Shown here: one piece after another, positions 10,104-20,745 of the stretch
How the letters are laid out: each line of letters starts with the position of its first letter
Numbering within the stretch: position 1 is the first letter of the stretch
Source: Solimonas aquatica
Lineage (GTDB): Bacteria; Pseudomonadota; Gammaproteobacteria; Nevskiales; Nevskiaceae
NCBI RefSeq assembly: GCF_900111015.1
Contig: NZ_FOFS01000004.1
Coordinates: 235,316 to 299,315 of the forward strand
Reading direction: 5' to 3'
DNA: 64,000 bases
Notes under the pieces: model-generated
Seen by the model: only the letters and a program-made list of their open reading frames with translations
What the model was told of the DNA's origin: nothing
Databases searched by the model: none
Program-made: the position numbers and the translations under genes

Positions 10104-11153
10104 ATGTCACACGCCCCGCCTCCCCCAGCGCACATGCGGGCCGTCGGCTACCGCCAGACCGGCCCGATCGATGCCCCTGACGCCCTGCTCGACATCGAGC
10201 TGGCCGTGCCCAAGCCCGGACCCCGCGATCTGCTGATCGCGGTGCGCGCGGTGTCCGTGAATCCCATCGACACCAAGCGCCGTCGCAATGCCGCGCCGCC
10301 GCCCGGACAGGCGCAGGTGCTGGGCTTCGATGCCGCCGGTGTGGTCTGCGCAGTGGGTTCCGAAGTGAGTCTGTTCACGCCGGGCGATCCGGTGTTCTAC
10401 GCCGGCACGCCGCTGCGCCAGGGTTCCAATGCGCAATACCAGCTGGCGGACGAGCGCCTGGTGGGCCACATGCCCGCCTCGCTGAGTTTCGAGCAGGCGG
10501 CGGCGATGCCGCTGACCGCGCTCACCGCCTGGGAAATCCTGTTCACGCGTCTGGGCGTGCCGCGCCTGGGCGGTGACGGCGCCAGCCTGCTGGTGATCGG
10601 CGGCGCCGGCGGCGTGGGCTCGATGCTGATCCAGCTCGCGCGCCAGCTCACCAGCCTGAAGGTGATCGCCACCGCCTCGCGCGATGAAACGCGGCAGTGG
10701 TGTCTGGACCTGGGCGCGCACGAGGTCATCGACCATCGCCGGCCGCTGCAGGAGGCGCTGCGCGACATCGGCATCGCGAGCGTGGCCTACATCGCCAGCC
10801 TCACCCAGACCAGCCAGCATTGGCCGGCGATGGTCGAAGCCATTGCGCCGCAGGGCCGCATCGCGCTGATCGACGATCCGGACCCCATCGACATCCGCCC
10901 GCTGAAAACCAAGAGCGTGTCCGTGCACTGGGAGTGGATGTGCACGCGCAGCGTCTACGCCACCGCCGACATGATCGAACAACACCACATACTCGAAGAG
11001 GTCTCGCGCCTGAGCGAGGCCGGCATTCTGCGCAGCACCCTGCAACAGGTGCTCGGCCCCATCGACGCCGCCACGCTGCGCCGCGCGCATGCGCAGATCG
11101 AAAGCGGCAGCACCCTCGGCAAGCTGGTCCTGAGCGGCTTCGGAAACCCCTAG
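10104..11153 (+). CDS. Zinc-type alcohol dehydrogenase-like MDR oxidoreductase
   Basis: A 349-aa medium-chain dehydrogenase/reductase of the quinone-oxidoreductase-like subgroup (TIGR02817-type). The N-terminal GroES-like half has SVNPIDTKRR and GFDAAGVV; the Rossmann half has GGAGGVGSMLIQLA for NAD(P)H binding. Cysteine ligands of a structural zinc are absent, as in quinone reductases, so it probably reduces enones, quinones or aldehydes with NADPH. The substrate cannot be read from the sequence. The ATG at 10104 is chosen; MRAVGYRQTG at 10134 is also possible. The following TonB-dependent receptor begins 3 bp after its stop, so the two are probably co-transcribed. Confidence 0.88.
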   Translation: MSHAPPPPAHMRAVGYRQTGPIDAPDALLDIELAVPKPGPRDLLIAVRAVSVNPIDTKRRRNAAPPPGQAQVLGFDAAGVVCAVGSEVSLFTPGDPVFYAGTPLRQGSNAQYQLADERLVGHMPASLSFEQAAAMPLTALTAWEILFTRLGVPRLGGDGASLLVIGGAGGVGSMLIQLARQLTSLKVIATASRDETRQWCLDLGAHEVIDHRRPLQEALRDIGIASVAYIASLTQTSQHWPAMVEAIAPQGRIALIDDPDPIDIRPLKTKSVSVHWEWMCTRSVYATADMIEQHHILEEVSRLSEAGILRSTLQQVLGPIDAATLRRAHAQIESGSTLGKLVLSGFGNP

Positions 11154-11155
11154 GC

Positions 11156-13534
11156 ATGCGCAAGACTCTGATGCTGGCAGCCTGCGCGCTGCCCGGCACC
11201 GCGCTGGCCCTGGACAGCACCGACATTCCGGATGTGTTGCCGGAGGTGATCGTCACCTCGCAGAAGTTCGCGCAGGCGGTGGAGGACGTGCCGGTGTCGG
11301 TGGGCACCATCGACGGCACGCTGACCCGGCAGACCGGCGCCAGCAGCTTCGAGGACATCCAGTCCTACGTCGGCAATGTCACGCTCTCGCTGTCGCCCAC
11401 CGGCGGTGATTTCTTCATCCGCGGCTTCGGCACGCTGTCCACCAACGCCGGCTTCGAGCCTTCGGTGGGCACGGTGGTGGACGGCGTGTTCTACGGCCGC
11501 TCGAATTTTCTCTCGGTGTTCTACAGCGACATCGAACGCATGGAAGTGCTGCGCGGACCGCAGGGCACGCTGTTCGGCAAGAACAGCACGGCCGGCGTGT
11601 TCAGCCTGATCACCCAGGCGCCGCAGCAGGACTTCAACGCCGGCGGCGAACTGTTCGTCACCGACGATGGCCAACGCGCGCTGCGTCCGGTGCTGAACCT
11701 GCCGCTGGCCGAAGGCTGGGCGCTGCGCTACGCCGGCAGTCTCTCCAGCGACGAAGGCCTGCTCTACAACAGCGCCCTGTCGCGTCATGAGCTGAACTTC
11801 CAGCAGAACAGCTCGCGTCTGCGCCTGGGCTATCACGGCGAAGACCTGCACCTGGACCTCGCCGGCTTCTATTCGCAGCAGCATTTCAACGCCAACAACT
11901 TCCAGCTGGTGCACGTCACCGCGCCGATGCTGACGCTGATGCGTCAGTACGATCCGCAGGCCGAGGATCGCACCGACTTCCACAACTCCGCCAACGTGCC
12001 CTCGCGGGGCGATACCCGCTTCGCGGGCGCCAGCCTGAGTCTGGACTACAGGCTCGATGGCCTGGCGGACATTGACCAGCTGCAGCTGAGCTCGATCAGC
12101 GCCTGGGCGCGGCAGACCCTGCTCTCCCGCGACATCGACGCCGACTTCAGCCCGGTGCCGGTGCTGCGCGACACCCTGGTCAAGCCGGCACCGTTCAGCC
12201 AGCGCAGCGAGGAGCTGCGCCTGGCCGGACACGACGACAGCATCCTCGGCTTCGGCCATGCCCTGGACTTCGTGATCGGCGCCTACTACTACGACGCGCA
12301 TCTGAACTCCAGCGACCTCATCCAGCTGGAAGACCTTGGCGCCACGCTGGCCTACGTCAGCGCCGCGCAGAGCGGCAATCCCGACAACGGCGCGCTGCTC
12401 AATCTCGCCGGCGTGCCGCTGGCGCGCCTGGGCCTGCCGCTGGCCGGCGTGATCGATGTGCTGACGCCGCTGCTGGGGCCGGCAATCGGCCAGCAGCAAT
12501 CGGCCGCCGTGACCTTGAGCCAGCGCACCAGCACCGCCGCGCTGTTCGGGCAGATGGAGTACTTCGTGCTGGAAGACTGGGGCCTGATTCTCGGCGCGCG
12601 GGTCGGCCGTGAAACCAAGCAGGGCCAGTTCAGCAGCAAGGCCGAAGGCGTGTTCATCCCGGCGATCGCCAACCAGAAGGACTTCGACACCCACCGCCAG
12701 CGCTCAGAAATCGAGTTCTCGCCCAAGGCCGGCCTGAAGTGGCACCTGAGCGAGGCCTCGAATCTCTATGCCACCTGGACGCGCGGCTACAAGAGCGGCG
12801 GCTTCAATGCCCTGCCGCTCAATGACGAGCATCTGGAGTTCGAACCCGAGCGCGCCACCAGCCTGGAGCTGGGCGCCAAGTCGCGCTTGTGGGCCGACAC
12901 CCTGCGCGTGTCGGCGGCGCTGTTCGACACCCGCTTCGACGATCTGCAGGTCTCCACCTACGCCGGCACCGCGCCGATCTTTCTCAACGCCGCCAGCGCG
13001 CGTTCCCGTGGCGGCGAGCTGGAGCTGCACTGGCTGACGCCGCTGCACGGCCTGGCCTTCTACAGCTCGCTGGGCTACACCAATGCCTTCTACACCAGCT
13101 ATCCGAATGCGCCGGACTGCGCGGTGTCCTCGCAATGCCATACGCCCAAGCCCGCGTCCGGCACCCAGGACCTGAGCGGCAAGACCCTGAGCAATGCCCC
13201 GCACTGGACGGCGGCCGCCATCCCCTCGTATTCCATGCCGCTGCCGGGCGCCACGGTGCTGACCGTGGCGGTGGACCTGCTCTATCGCAGCCAGCGCTAT
13301 GTCGATGTGGACCTGGCCCCGGCCAAGCTGCAGAGCGCCACCACCGAACTCAATGCGCGTCTGCTGCTGGGCGCCGACAACGAGCGCTGGCTGCTGAGTC
13401 TGGCGGCGCGCAATCTGGGCCGCGAGGTGATTCTCGATCAGGTGCTCGACCAGCCCCTGGCGCCCGGCGGCTACGGCGGCGCCCGCGCCGACCGCGGCCG
13501 CGTGCTGTCCGCCAATCTGCAGCTGAAGCTGTAG
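11156..13534 (+). CDS. TonB-dependent outer-membrane receptor
   Basis: A 792-aa receptor with a signal peptide (MRKTLMLAACALPGTALA), a TonB-box-like segment (PEVIVTSQKFAQ), a plug domain containing RGFGT and MEVLRGPQGTLFGKNS, and a beta-barrel with many alternating aromatic strands ending LSANLQLKL. The barrel resembles the large sphingomonad/Solimonas class that imports organic substrates as well as siderophores. Energy comes from TonB-ExbBD in the inner membrane. It follows the MDR oxidoreductase by 3 bp and precedes feoA by about 160 bp containing FNR-like and Fur-like boxes. The substrate is not evident. Confidence 0.93.
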   Translation: MRKTLMLAACALPGTALALDSTDIPDVLPEVIVTSQKFAQAVEDVPVSVGTIDGTLTRQTGASSFEDIQSYVGNVTLSLSPTGGDFFIRGFGTLSTNAGFEPSVGTVVDGVFYGRSNFLSVFYSDIERMEVLRGPQGTLFGKNSTAGVFSLITQAPQQDFNAGGELFVTDDGQRALRPVLNLPLAEGWALRYAGSLSSDEGLLYNSALSRHELNFQQNSSRLRLGYHGEDLHLDLAGFYSQQHFNANNFQLVHVTAPMLTLMRQYDPQAEDRTDFHNSANVPSRGDTRFAGASLSLDYRLDGLADIDQLQLSSISAWARQTLLSRDIDADFSPVPVLRDTLVKPAPFSQRSEELRLAGHDDSILGFGHALDFVIGAYYYDAHLNSSDLIQLEDLGATLAYVSAAQSGNPDNGALLNLAGVPLARLGLPLAGVIDVLTPLLGPAIGQQQSAAVTLSQRTSTAALFGQMEYFVLEDWGLILGARVGRETKQGQFSSKAEGVFIPAIANQKDFDTHRQRSEIEFSPKAGLKWHLSEASNLYATWTRGYKSGGFNALPLNDEHLEFEPERATSLELGAKSRLWADTLRVSAALFDTRFDDLQVSTYAGTAPIFLNAASARSRGGELELHWLTPLHGLAFYSSLGYTNAFYTSYPNAPDCAVSSQCHTPKPASGTQDLSGKTLSNAPHWTAAAIPSYSMPLPGATVLTVAVDLLYRSQRYVDVDLAPAKLQSATTELNARLLLGADNERWLLSLAARNLGREVILDQVLDQPLAPGGYGGARADRGRVLSANLQLKL

Positions 13535-13618
13535 CCGGACGCCCGGACCACGCCCGGGCCGGGCCCGGAGCAGCGGCCAGTACCGGCGCTCGTAATCACG
13601 GCTGCGGGCCTTCGCGCT

Positions 13619-13632
13619 TTGATCTGGGTCAA
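13619..13632 (+). promoter_or_regulatory. FNR/Anr box upstream of feoA
   Basis: TTGAT-CTGG-GTCAA matches the Anr/FNR consensus (TTGAT-N4-RTCAA). Its centre lies about 32-34 bp from the likely -10 element (GATATG/TATGAT, 13655-13662), the geometry of a class II FNR-activated promoter. Ferrous iron uptake is often induced by low oxygen, which fits. Confidence 0.7.
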
Positions 13633-13654
13633 GGCGCAAGTTGAAAGCGCAGGT

Positions 13655-13675
13655 GATATGATAACGATTCTTATC
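13655..13675 (+). promoter_or_regulatory. Fur box upstream of feoA
   Basis: The 21-nt site GATATGATAACGATTCTTAT plus a final C closely matches the Fur consensus of repeated GATAAT hexamers. It overlaps the probable -10 region, so iron-loaded Fur would block RNA polymerase. Its start is about 40 bp upstream of the feoA ATG. Confidence 0.7.
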
Positions 13676-13697
13676 TTCAGCCTGATTGAGCCCTTTC

Positions 13698-13946
13698 ATG
13701 CGCCTCTCGGATCTGCCGCAAAACCTCGCCGCGACGGTCACCGCCGTGGAAGCGCTGGGTCCCGCCGACCCCATCGCGCGGCGCCTGCGGGATCTGGGCT
13801 TTGTGCAGGGCGAGCCGATCCGGGTGGTGGCACAAGGCCCGGTACGGCGCGACCCGCTGCTGGTGCAGATCGGCTACACGCGCTTTGCCCTGCGCAAGAC
13901 CGAGGCGGCTCGGGTGCAGGTCAATCCCGGCCCGGGCAGCGCATGA
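13698..13946 (+). CDS. feoA: Ferrous iron transport protein A
   Basis: A small 82-aa SH3-like protein that acts at the cytoplasmic face of FeoB and is needed for full Fe(II) uptake. The typical pattern is present: a hydrophobic start (MRLSDLPQNLAAT shortly after the N-terminus), ARRLRDLGFVQGEPIRVVAQ, then a basic strand (TRFALRKTEAARVQV). The ATG at 13698 gives MSPFMRLSDL if the TTG at 13686 were used instead; I prefer the ATG directly before RLSDL. The gene is first in the feo operon and carries the FNR-like and Fur-like sites in its promoter. Confidence 0.92.
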   Translation: MRLSDLPQNLAATVTAVEALGPADPIARRLRDLGFVQGEPIRVVAQGPVRRDPLLVQIGYTRFALRKTEAARVQVNPGPGSA

Positions 13947-14025
13947 ATCTGCTGCGGCACTGCCCGATATGGCTGCGCAAGATGCTCCCGCATTCACGGC
14001 GCGCGCAGGCCGGCAGGCTGCCGTC

Positions 14026-15863
<1,838 letters not shown>

Positions 15864-15867
<4 letters not shown>

Positions 15868-16070
15868 GCGCTTATCACTTCCTTGAAATGCTGATCGTCG
15901 CCGCTGCGGTGGCGGGCAGCCTGTACGCGGCGCTGCTGCGCCTGGCGCCGCAGCTGCTGGGCCGCAAGCCGGCCCTCAAGCGCAAGGCGGCCTGCAGCGG
16001 CTGCGACAACTGCGGCGGCTGCGCACCCGGCAGCGCTGCCGGCGAGCGCCCCGTCGACTGGCGTCGCTGA
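15864..16070 (+). CDS. FeoB-associated Cys-rich membrane protein (DUF6587-like)
   Basis: A 68-aa protein with one N-terminal membrane helix (MLIVAAAVAGSLYAALL) followed by a basic linker and a cysteine cluster CSGCDNCGGC. The start codon overlaps the feoB stop (ATGA), so translation is probably coupled. Small Cys-rich proteins in the third position of feo operons are thought to replace FeoC or to handle Fe(II) or redox signals at FeoB; the exact role is unknown. It is clearly not the winged-helix FeoC of enterobacteria. Confidence 0.82.
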
Positions 16071-16148
16071 GCGCGCCGGCGCGTCCGCTGCGCCGGACGC
16101 GGTGACGATGGTATCGTGCGCCGGTTCCCCGGCCTCCTCCTGAAACAC

Positions 16149-19031
16149 ATGCTGCAAGACGCTGTTGCCGCAATGGCGGCGCGCCTGCGCCGCCGGCGCC
16201 GGACCTTCGCCCTGCTGGGGCTGGCGCTGCTGCTCTATGCGCTCGCGGGCTATGTCCTGCTGCCCGCCCTGCTGCGCTCGGCGGCGACGCGCTATGCCGC
16301 CGGCGAGCTGCACGCGCAGCTGAGCATCGGCGCCCTGCGCTTCGATCCCTTCCGCTGCCTGCTGCAGGTCGATGATCTGCGGCTGCGCGATGCGCGGCAG
16401 CAGCCGCTGCTGGGCTTCAAGCGGCTGCGTGTGAATGCCGATCCCCTGCTCTCGCTGTTCACCGCCAGCCTCCGGCTCGCGGAGCTGCGCCTGGAGCAGC
16501 CGGATCTGGATCTGGTGCTGTACGCCGACGGCAGCCTCAATCTGCTCAGGCTGCTGCCGCCCTCGCCGCCGCAGCCGGAAACCTCCCCCAGCGCGCTGCC
16601 CGATCTGCGCATCGCCACGCTGGCGATCAGCGCCGGACATCTGCGCTTCACCGATCACAGCAAGCCCGCGCCGTTTACGCTGGAGCTGCAGCCGGTGGAT
16701 TTCACCCTGCAGGACCTGCGTACCCAGCTGGGCCATGCCAGCGCCTACCAGCTCAGCGCCCTGAGCCGCGCCGGCGAGCGGCTCGACTGGCGCGGCGAGC
16801 TGAGCCTGCAGCCCCTGGCGCTGTCCGGCGCGCTGCGCATCGGCGCACTCCAGGCGCGCACCGTGGCGGCGTATCTGCAGAATCAGCTGCCGCTGCGCCT
16901 GCTCGATGGCGAAGTGGATGTGCAAGGTCATTACCAGCTGCAGCTCTCGCCGCAACTGGAACTGGCCCTGCAGCTGCCGCAGATCGAGCTGCGCCAGCTG
17001 GCGCTGGGCGAATACGGCGGCACGCAGACACCGCTGCGGGTGCGCAAGATCAGCCTGCGCGATCTGGACTTCTCGCTGGCGCAGCGCCGCCTTCAGCTGC
17101 GCACCCTCACGCTGGAAGCCCCGCAGCTGCAGCTGCGCCGCGAGGCCGATGGCCGCCTGAACCTCAGCCGCCTGCTGGCACCGGCCGCACCGGTCGCCGC
17201 CGACAGCGCCAAATCTGCCGCAGCATCTCCCGCAGCCGACAGCAAGGCCGTCGCCTGGCAGCTGGCGCTGGACGAGCTGCAGCTGCGCGAGGGCCTGATC
17301 GATGTCCAGGATCTCAGCCTGCGGACACCGTTTGCGATGCAGCTGCCGGCACTGAGCCTGCAGCTTGCGCAGTACCGCAACAGCGCCGACAGCCAGCCAC
17401 GGCTGAGGCTCGACACGCGGCTACGGCAGAACGGGCGCGACATCGGTCAGCTGCATCTCAGCGGCAGCCTGCGCCCGGCCGCGCCCGCCGCCAGCCTGCA
17501 GCTGCAGCTGCAGGGTCTGCAGCTGTCCGCCCTGCAGCCTTATCTGCAGCAATACAGCGGCGTGCTGCTGCACAGCGGCGTGCTGGGCCTGCAGGCGCAG
17601 CTGGATTACGCCACGCAGTCCCGCGGCGCGAACCTGCATCTGGCCGGCGCGCTGGACATCGCGCAGCTGCGCGCCGCCGACCGCGCACAGGATCAGGACT
17701 TCGCGCGCTGGCGGCAGCTGCAGCTGGAAGGCTTCGATCTGCAGCTGCCGGCGCAGGAGGCGCCGCGCCTGCGCATCGCGCGCGTGCGGCTGCGCGAGCC
17801 CTATGCGCGCGTCATCGTGCAGGCCGACCAGAGCCTCAATCTCGCGCAGCTGGGCAGCGCGCCAAGCGCCGCGCCGCAACCGCCGGCAGCGGCCGCCGCC
17901 GTCGCGCCTGCAGACGCGAAGCCGCTGCAGCTGGAAATCGGCGCGCTGCGCATCGAGAACGGCTCGGCGTATTTTGCCGATGAATCGATCACGCCGCGCT
18001 TCGCCGCCGGCATCGAACAGCTGCAGGGCGGTCTGGACCGGCTCTCCTCCGCCGCCGACGCGCGCACGCATCTGCAACTGCGCGGGCAGGTCGCGGCCTA
18101 CGCGCCGGTGAGCATCGACGGCAGCCTGATGCCGCTGGCACCGACCCGCTACAGCGATCTCAGCCTGGCCTTCCGCAACATGGAACTGAGCACTTTCAAT
18201 CCTTACTCGGGCAAGTTCGCCGGCTACAACATCGCCAAGGGCAAGCTGTCCACCGAGCTGCACTACCACATCGAGGACCGCGTGCTGCGCGCCGAGCATC
18301 ATGTGCGTCTGGATCAGCTGGAATTCGGCGAGGCCACCGGCTCCAAGGACGCCGCACCGCTGCCGGTGAAGCTCGCCGTGGCCCTGCTCAAGGACCGCCA
18401 CGGCGTGATCGATCTGCAGCTGCCGGTGAACGGCAGTCTCGATGATCCGCAGTTCCGCTACGGCGCCCTGCTGCGCCAGACCTTCTTCAATCTGCTCACG
18501 CGCATCGCCAGCGCGCCGTTTGCAGCGCTGGGCGCACTGTTCGGCGGTGGCGAGGAATTGCAGTACCTGGACTTCGCGCCCGGCTCGGCGGCGCTGGGCG
18601 AGGCCACGCGCGACAAGCTCGCCGCCCTGCGCAAGGCGCTGCTCGAACGTCCGGCCCTGAAGCTCGAAGTGCCGCAGACCGTGAGCGAGACCGACCGCGA
18701 GGCCCTGGCACAGCAGGCGCTGGCGGCGCAGCTGCCCGCCGCCAGTGACACCGCCGGCCAGCGCCGCGCGCTGGAGGCGCTGATGCAGCAGCTGCAGCTG
18801 CCCAGGCCCGAGGCCGGCGCCAGCGAGGCCGCGCTGCGCGGCGCGCTGCTGACCGCGCTGCAGCCCGGCGCGCAGGCCCTGGAAGAACTGGGCCGGCAGC
18901 GCGCCCTGGCGGTGCAGGACGCCCTGCTCTCGGCGAGCGAAATCGCTCCGGAGCGTCTGTTCATCGTCGGTGCCGGCCCGGCCGGCGCCAGCGACAGCGG
19001 CGCGGTACGCATGCCGCTGAGTCTTCGATAA
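16149..19031 (+). CDS. DUF748 (AsmA-like) domain protein
   Basis: A 960-aa protein with a basic N-terminus and a single membrane helix (TFALLGLALLLYALAGYVLL), then a very long periplasmic region. The repeated pattern of beta-strands with Leu/Gln-rich segments, RFDPFRCLLQVDDLRLRDA, and KFAGYNIAKGKLSTEL followed by LPVKLAVALLKDRHGVIDL is diagnostic of DUF748, an AsmA/TamB-like family with a bridge-like beta fold implicated in envelope lipid handling. The C-terminal 170 residues (YLDFAPGSAALGEATRDKLA) resemble the OmpA-like extension often found in the family. Start uncertain: ATG 16149 chosen, with a GTG at 16116 also open. The strong Leu/Gln bias reflects CTGCAG-rich DNA. Confidence 0.85.
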   Translation: MLQDAVAAMAARLRRRRRTFALLGLALLLYALAGYVLLPALLRSAATRYAAGELHAQLSIGALRFDPFRCLLQVDDLRLRDARQQPLLGFKRLRVNADPLLSLFTASLRLAELRLEQPDLDLVLYADGSLNLLRLLPPSPPQPETSPSALPDLRIATLAISAGHLRFTDHSKPAPFTLELQPVDFTLQDLRTQLGHASAYQLSALSRAGERLDWRGELSLQPLALSGALRIGALQARTVAAYLQNQLPLRLLDGEVDVQGHYQLQLSPQLELALQLPQIELRQLALGEYGGTQTPLRVRKISLRDLDFSLAQRRLQLRTLTLEAPQLQLRREADGRLNLSRLLAPAAPVAADSAKSAAASPAADSKAVAWQLALDELQLREGLIDVQDLSLRTPFAMQLPALSLQLAQYRNSADSQPRLRLDTRLRQNGRDIGQLHLSGSLRPAAPAASLQLQLQGLQLSALQPYLQQYSGVLLHSGVLGLQAQLDYATQSRGANLHLAGALDIAQLRAADRAQDQDFARWRQLQLEGFDLQLPAQEAPRLRIARVRLREPYARVIVQADQSLNLAQLGSAPSAAPQPPAAAAAVAPADAKPLQLEIGALRIENGSAYFADESITPRFAAGIEQLQGGLDRLSSAADARTHLQLRGQVAAYAPVSIDGSLMPLAPTRYSDLSLAFRNMELSTFNPYSGKFAGYNIAKGKLSTELHYHIEDRVLRAEHHVRLDQLEFGEATGSKDAAPLPVKLAVALLKDRHGVIDLQLPVNGSLDDPQFRYGALLRQTFFNLLTRIASAPFAALGALFGGGEELQYLDFAPGSAALGEATRDKLAALRKALLERPALKLEVPQTVSETDREALAQQALAAQLPAASDTAGQRRALEALMQQLQLPRPEAGASEAALRGALLTALQPGAQALEELGRQRALAVQDALLSASEIAPERLFIVGAGPAGASDSGAVRMPLSLR

Positions 19032-19100
19032 CGTGTGGCGAGGCCGGCAGTTTTTTACAATGCGCGTCCAGCTCCCCTCATCAGCCCAGCGAGACCAGCC

Positions 19101-19961
19101 TTGAGCGCCCAATTGATTGACGGCAAAGCCGTCGCCGCCAGTGTCCACGAGCGCGTACGCGCCGCCATCGCCACGCGCGTGGCCGGCGGCAAGCGCGCCC
19201 CGGCCCTGGCCACGGTGCTGGTCGGCGCCGATCCCGCCTCGGAAATCTATGTGCGCAACAAGCGCCTGACCTGCGAGAAGGTCGGCGTGCGCTCGGTGCC
19301 CCTGCACTTCGACACCGGGGTTTCCCAGGACCAGCTGCTGGCCGCCATCGACGCCCTCAATGCCGACGAACACATCGACGGCATCCTGGTGCAGATGCCG
19401 CTGCCGGCGCACATCGACCCGATCCTGGTCACCGAACGCATCCGCGCCGACAAGGACGTGGACGGCTTTCATCCCTACAACATCGGCCGCCTCGCGCAAC
19501 GCCTGCCGGTGCTGCGGCCCTGCACGCCTTTCGGCGTGATCGAGCTGCTCAAGAGCGCGGGCGAAACCTTCAAGGGCAAGCGCGCGGTGGTGGTCGGTGC
19601 CAGCAACCACGTCGGCCGGCCGATGATGCTGGAGCTGATGCTGGCCGGCGCCACCGCCACCTGCTGCCACCGCTTCACCGCCGATGTGCCGGGCGAGGTG
19701 GCGCGTGCCGATATCGTGATCGCGGCGGTGGGCAAGCCGGCCATGGTCCAGGGCGACTGGATCAGGCCCGGCGCCACCGTCATCGACATCGGCATCAACC
19801 GCCTGCCCGACGGCAAGCTCTGCGGCGACGTGGACTTTGCCGCCGCCCGCCAGCGCGCCGCCTTCATCACCCCGGTGCCGGGCGGCGTGGGCCCGATGAC
19901 CGTGGCCATGCTCATGCACAACACCCTGCAGGCCGCCGAGCTGCGCGAAACCGCTCGCTGA
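19101..19961 (+). CDS. folD: Bifunctional methylenetetrahydrofolate dehydrogenase/cyclohydrolase
   Basis: A 286-aa FolD, which interconverts 5,10-methylene-THF, methenyl-THF and 10-formyl-THF for purine and one-carbon metabolism. Visible signatures are [17 protein letters not shown] with the catalytic Lys, [23 protein letters not shown], the NADP-binding GASNHVGRP and [14 protein letters not shown] near the C-terminus. There is no ATG at the expected place; the TTG at 19101 gives [12 protein letters not shown], the standard family start, so a TTG start is likely. A GTG at 19035 would add an atypical 22-residue extension. A terminator follows about 90 bp downstream. Confidence 0.96.
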   Translation: MSAQLIDGKAVAASVHERVRAAIATRVAGGKRAPALATVLVGADPASEIYVRNKRLTCEKVGVRSVPLHFDTGVSQDQLLAAIDALNADEHIDGILVQMPLPAHIDPILVTERIRADKDVDGFHPYNIGRLAQRLPVLRPCTPFGVIELLKSAGETFKGKRAVVVGASNHVGRPMMLELMLAGATATCCHRFTADVPGEVARADIVIAAVGKPAMVQGDWIRPGATVIDIGINRLPDGKLCGDVDFAAARQRAAFITPVPGGVGPMTVAMLMHNTLQAAELRETAR

Positions 19962-20053
19962 AAAACCGCTGCATCCAGATCTTCGGGCGCGCCGTATCAG
20001 CGGTGGACGGACCTTTACCTTTTTGGGTCCGTCATTTGCCCGTGGCCCGATTG

Positions 20054-20082
20054 GCCCCGCTCATGCATGCGGGGCTTTTTTT
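20054..20082 (+). terminator. Terminator after folD
   Basis: GCCCCGC (20054-20060) and GCGGGGC (20069-20075) form a 7-bp stem followed by seven T. A second 8-bp hairpin, GACGGACC/GGTCCGTC (20006-20013 and 20026-20033), lies upstream and may contribute. Confidence 0.88.
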
Positions 20083-20151
20083 CACCACGCAGGCTGCGAA
20101 GGCCGGGCTTGCGTATGATGCAGGCCCCATTTACCGCTGACGCCCACGCGC

Positions 20152-20745
20152 ATGTCCCGCCGCAAGCCCCACGATTCCGCGCCCGAGGACGAACTCCCGC
20201 TGCGCCCCAGCAAGACCCAGCGCAAGCAGGCCATGCATGCCCTGCAGGACCTGGGCGCTTTGGTTCTGGAGCTGCCCGAGCACAGCCTCGCCGCCATCGA
20301 GATGGCCGAGAACCTGCGCGAGGCCCTGCAGGAGTACCACCGCATCAAGAGCTTCGAGGCGCGCCGCCGGCAGCTGCAGTACATCGGCAAGCTGCTGCGC
20401 AATGCCGACCCCGAGCCGCTGCAGCGCGCCGTGGATGCGCAGCAGCAGAGCCGTCAGCGCGCCGCGCAATCGCTCAAAGATGCCGAACGCTGGCGTGATC
20501 GTCTGCTGGCCGAGGATGGCGCGCTGACCGAGTGGCTGTCGGCGCATCCCGGCGGCGATACGCGCGCGCTGCGCGCGCTGATCCGCGAGGCGCGGCGGGA
20601 GCTGGAACAGGCGCAGTCCGCCGAACCCGCGCCCGGCGCGCTGCAGCGCAAGGGCCCGCGTTATCGCGAGCTGTATCAGCTGCTGCGCGGCGTGCTCGAC
20701 GACGAGAGCCGCGAAATCCAGGACGACGACTCAGCCGCTGCTTGA
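20152..20745 (+). CDS. darP: Ribosome biogenesis factor DarP (YjgA, DUF615)
   Basis: A 197-aa all-helical basic/acidic protein of the YjgA/DarP family, which associates with late 50S precursors and helps maturation of the peptidyl-transferase centre. Typical segments are RPSKTQRKQAMHALQDLG, EYHRIKSFEARRRQLQYIGK and GPRYRELYQLLR near the C-terminus. The ATG at 20152 gives a normal N-terminus (MSRRKPHDSAPEDELP). It converges on fliD, and their last 15 bp overlap, so there is no room for a terminator between them. Confidence 0.93.
   Translation: MSRRKPHDSAPEDELPLRPSKTQRKQAMHALQDLGALVLELPEHSLAAIEMAENLREALQEYHRIKSFEARRRQLQYIGKLLRNADPEPLQRAVDAQQQSRQRAAQSLKDAERWRDRLLAEDGALTEWLSAHPGGDTRALRALIREARRELEQAQSAEPAPGALQRKGPRYRELYQLLRGVLDDESREIQDDDSAAA

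Noticed and set aside
17421..19919. An 832-codon minus-strand open frame across DUF748 and folD
   Set aside because: It crosses two real genes and their spacer and has no conserved domain.
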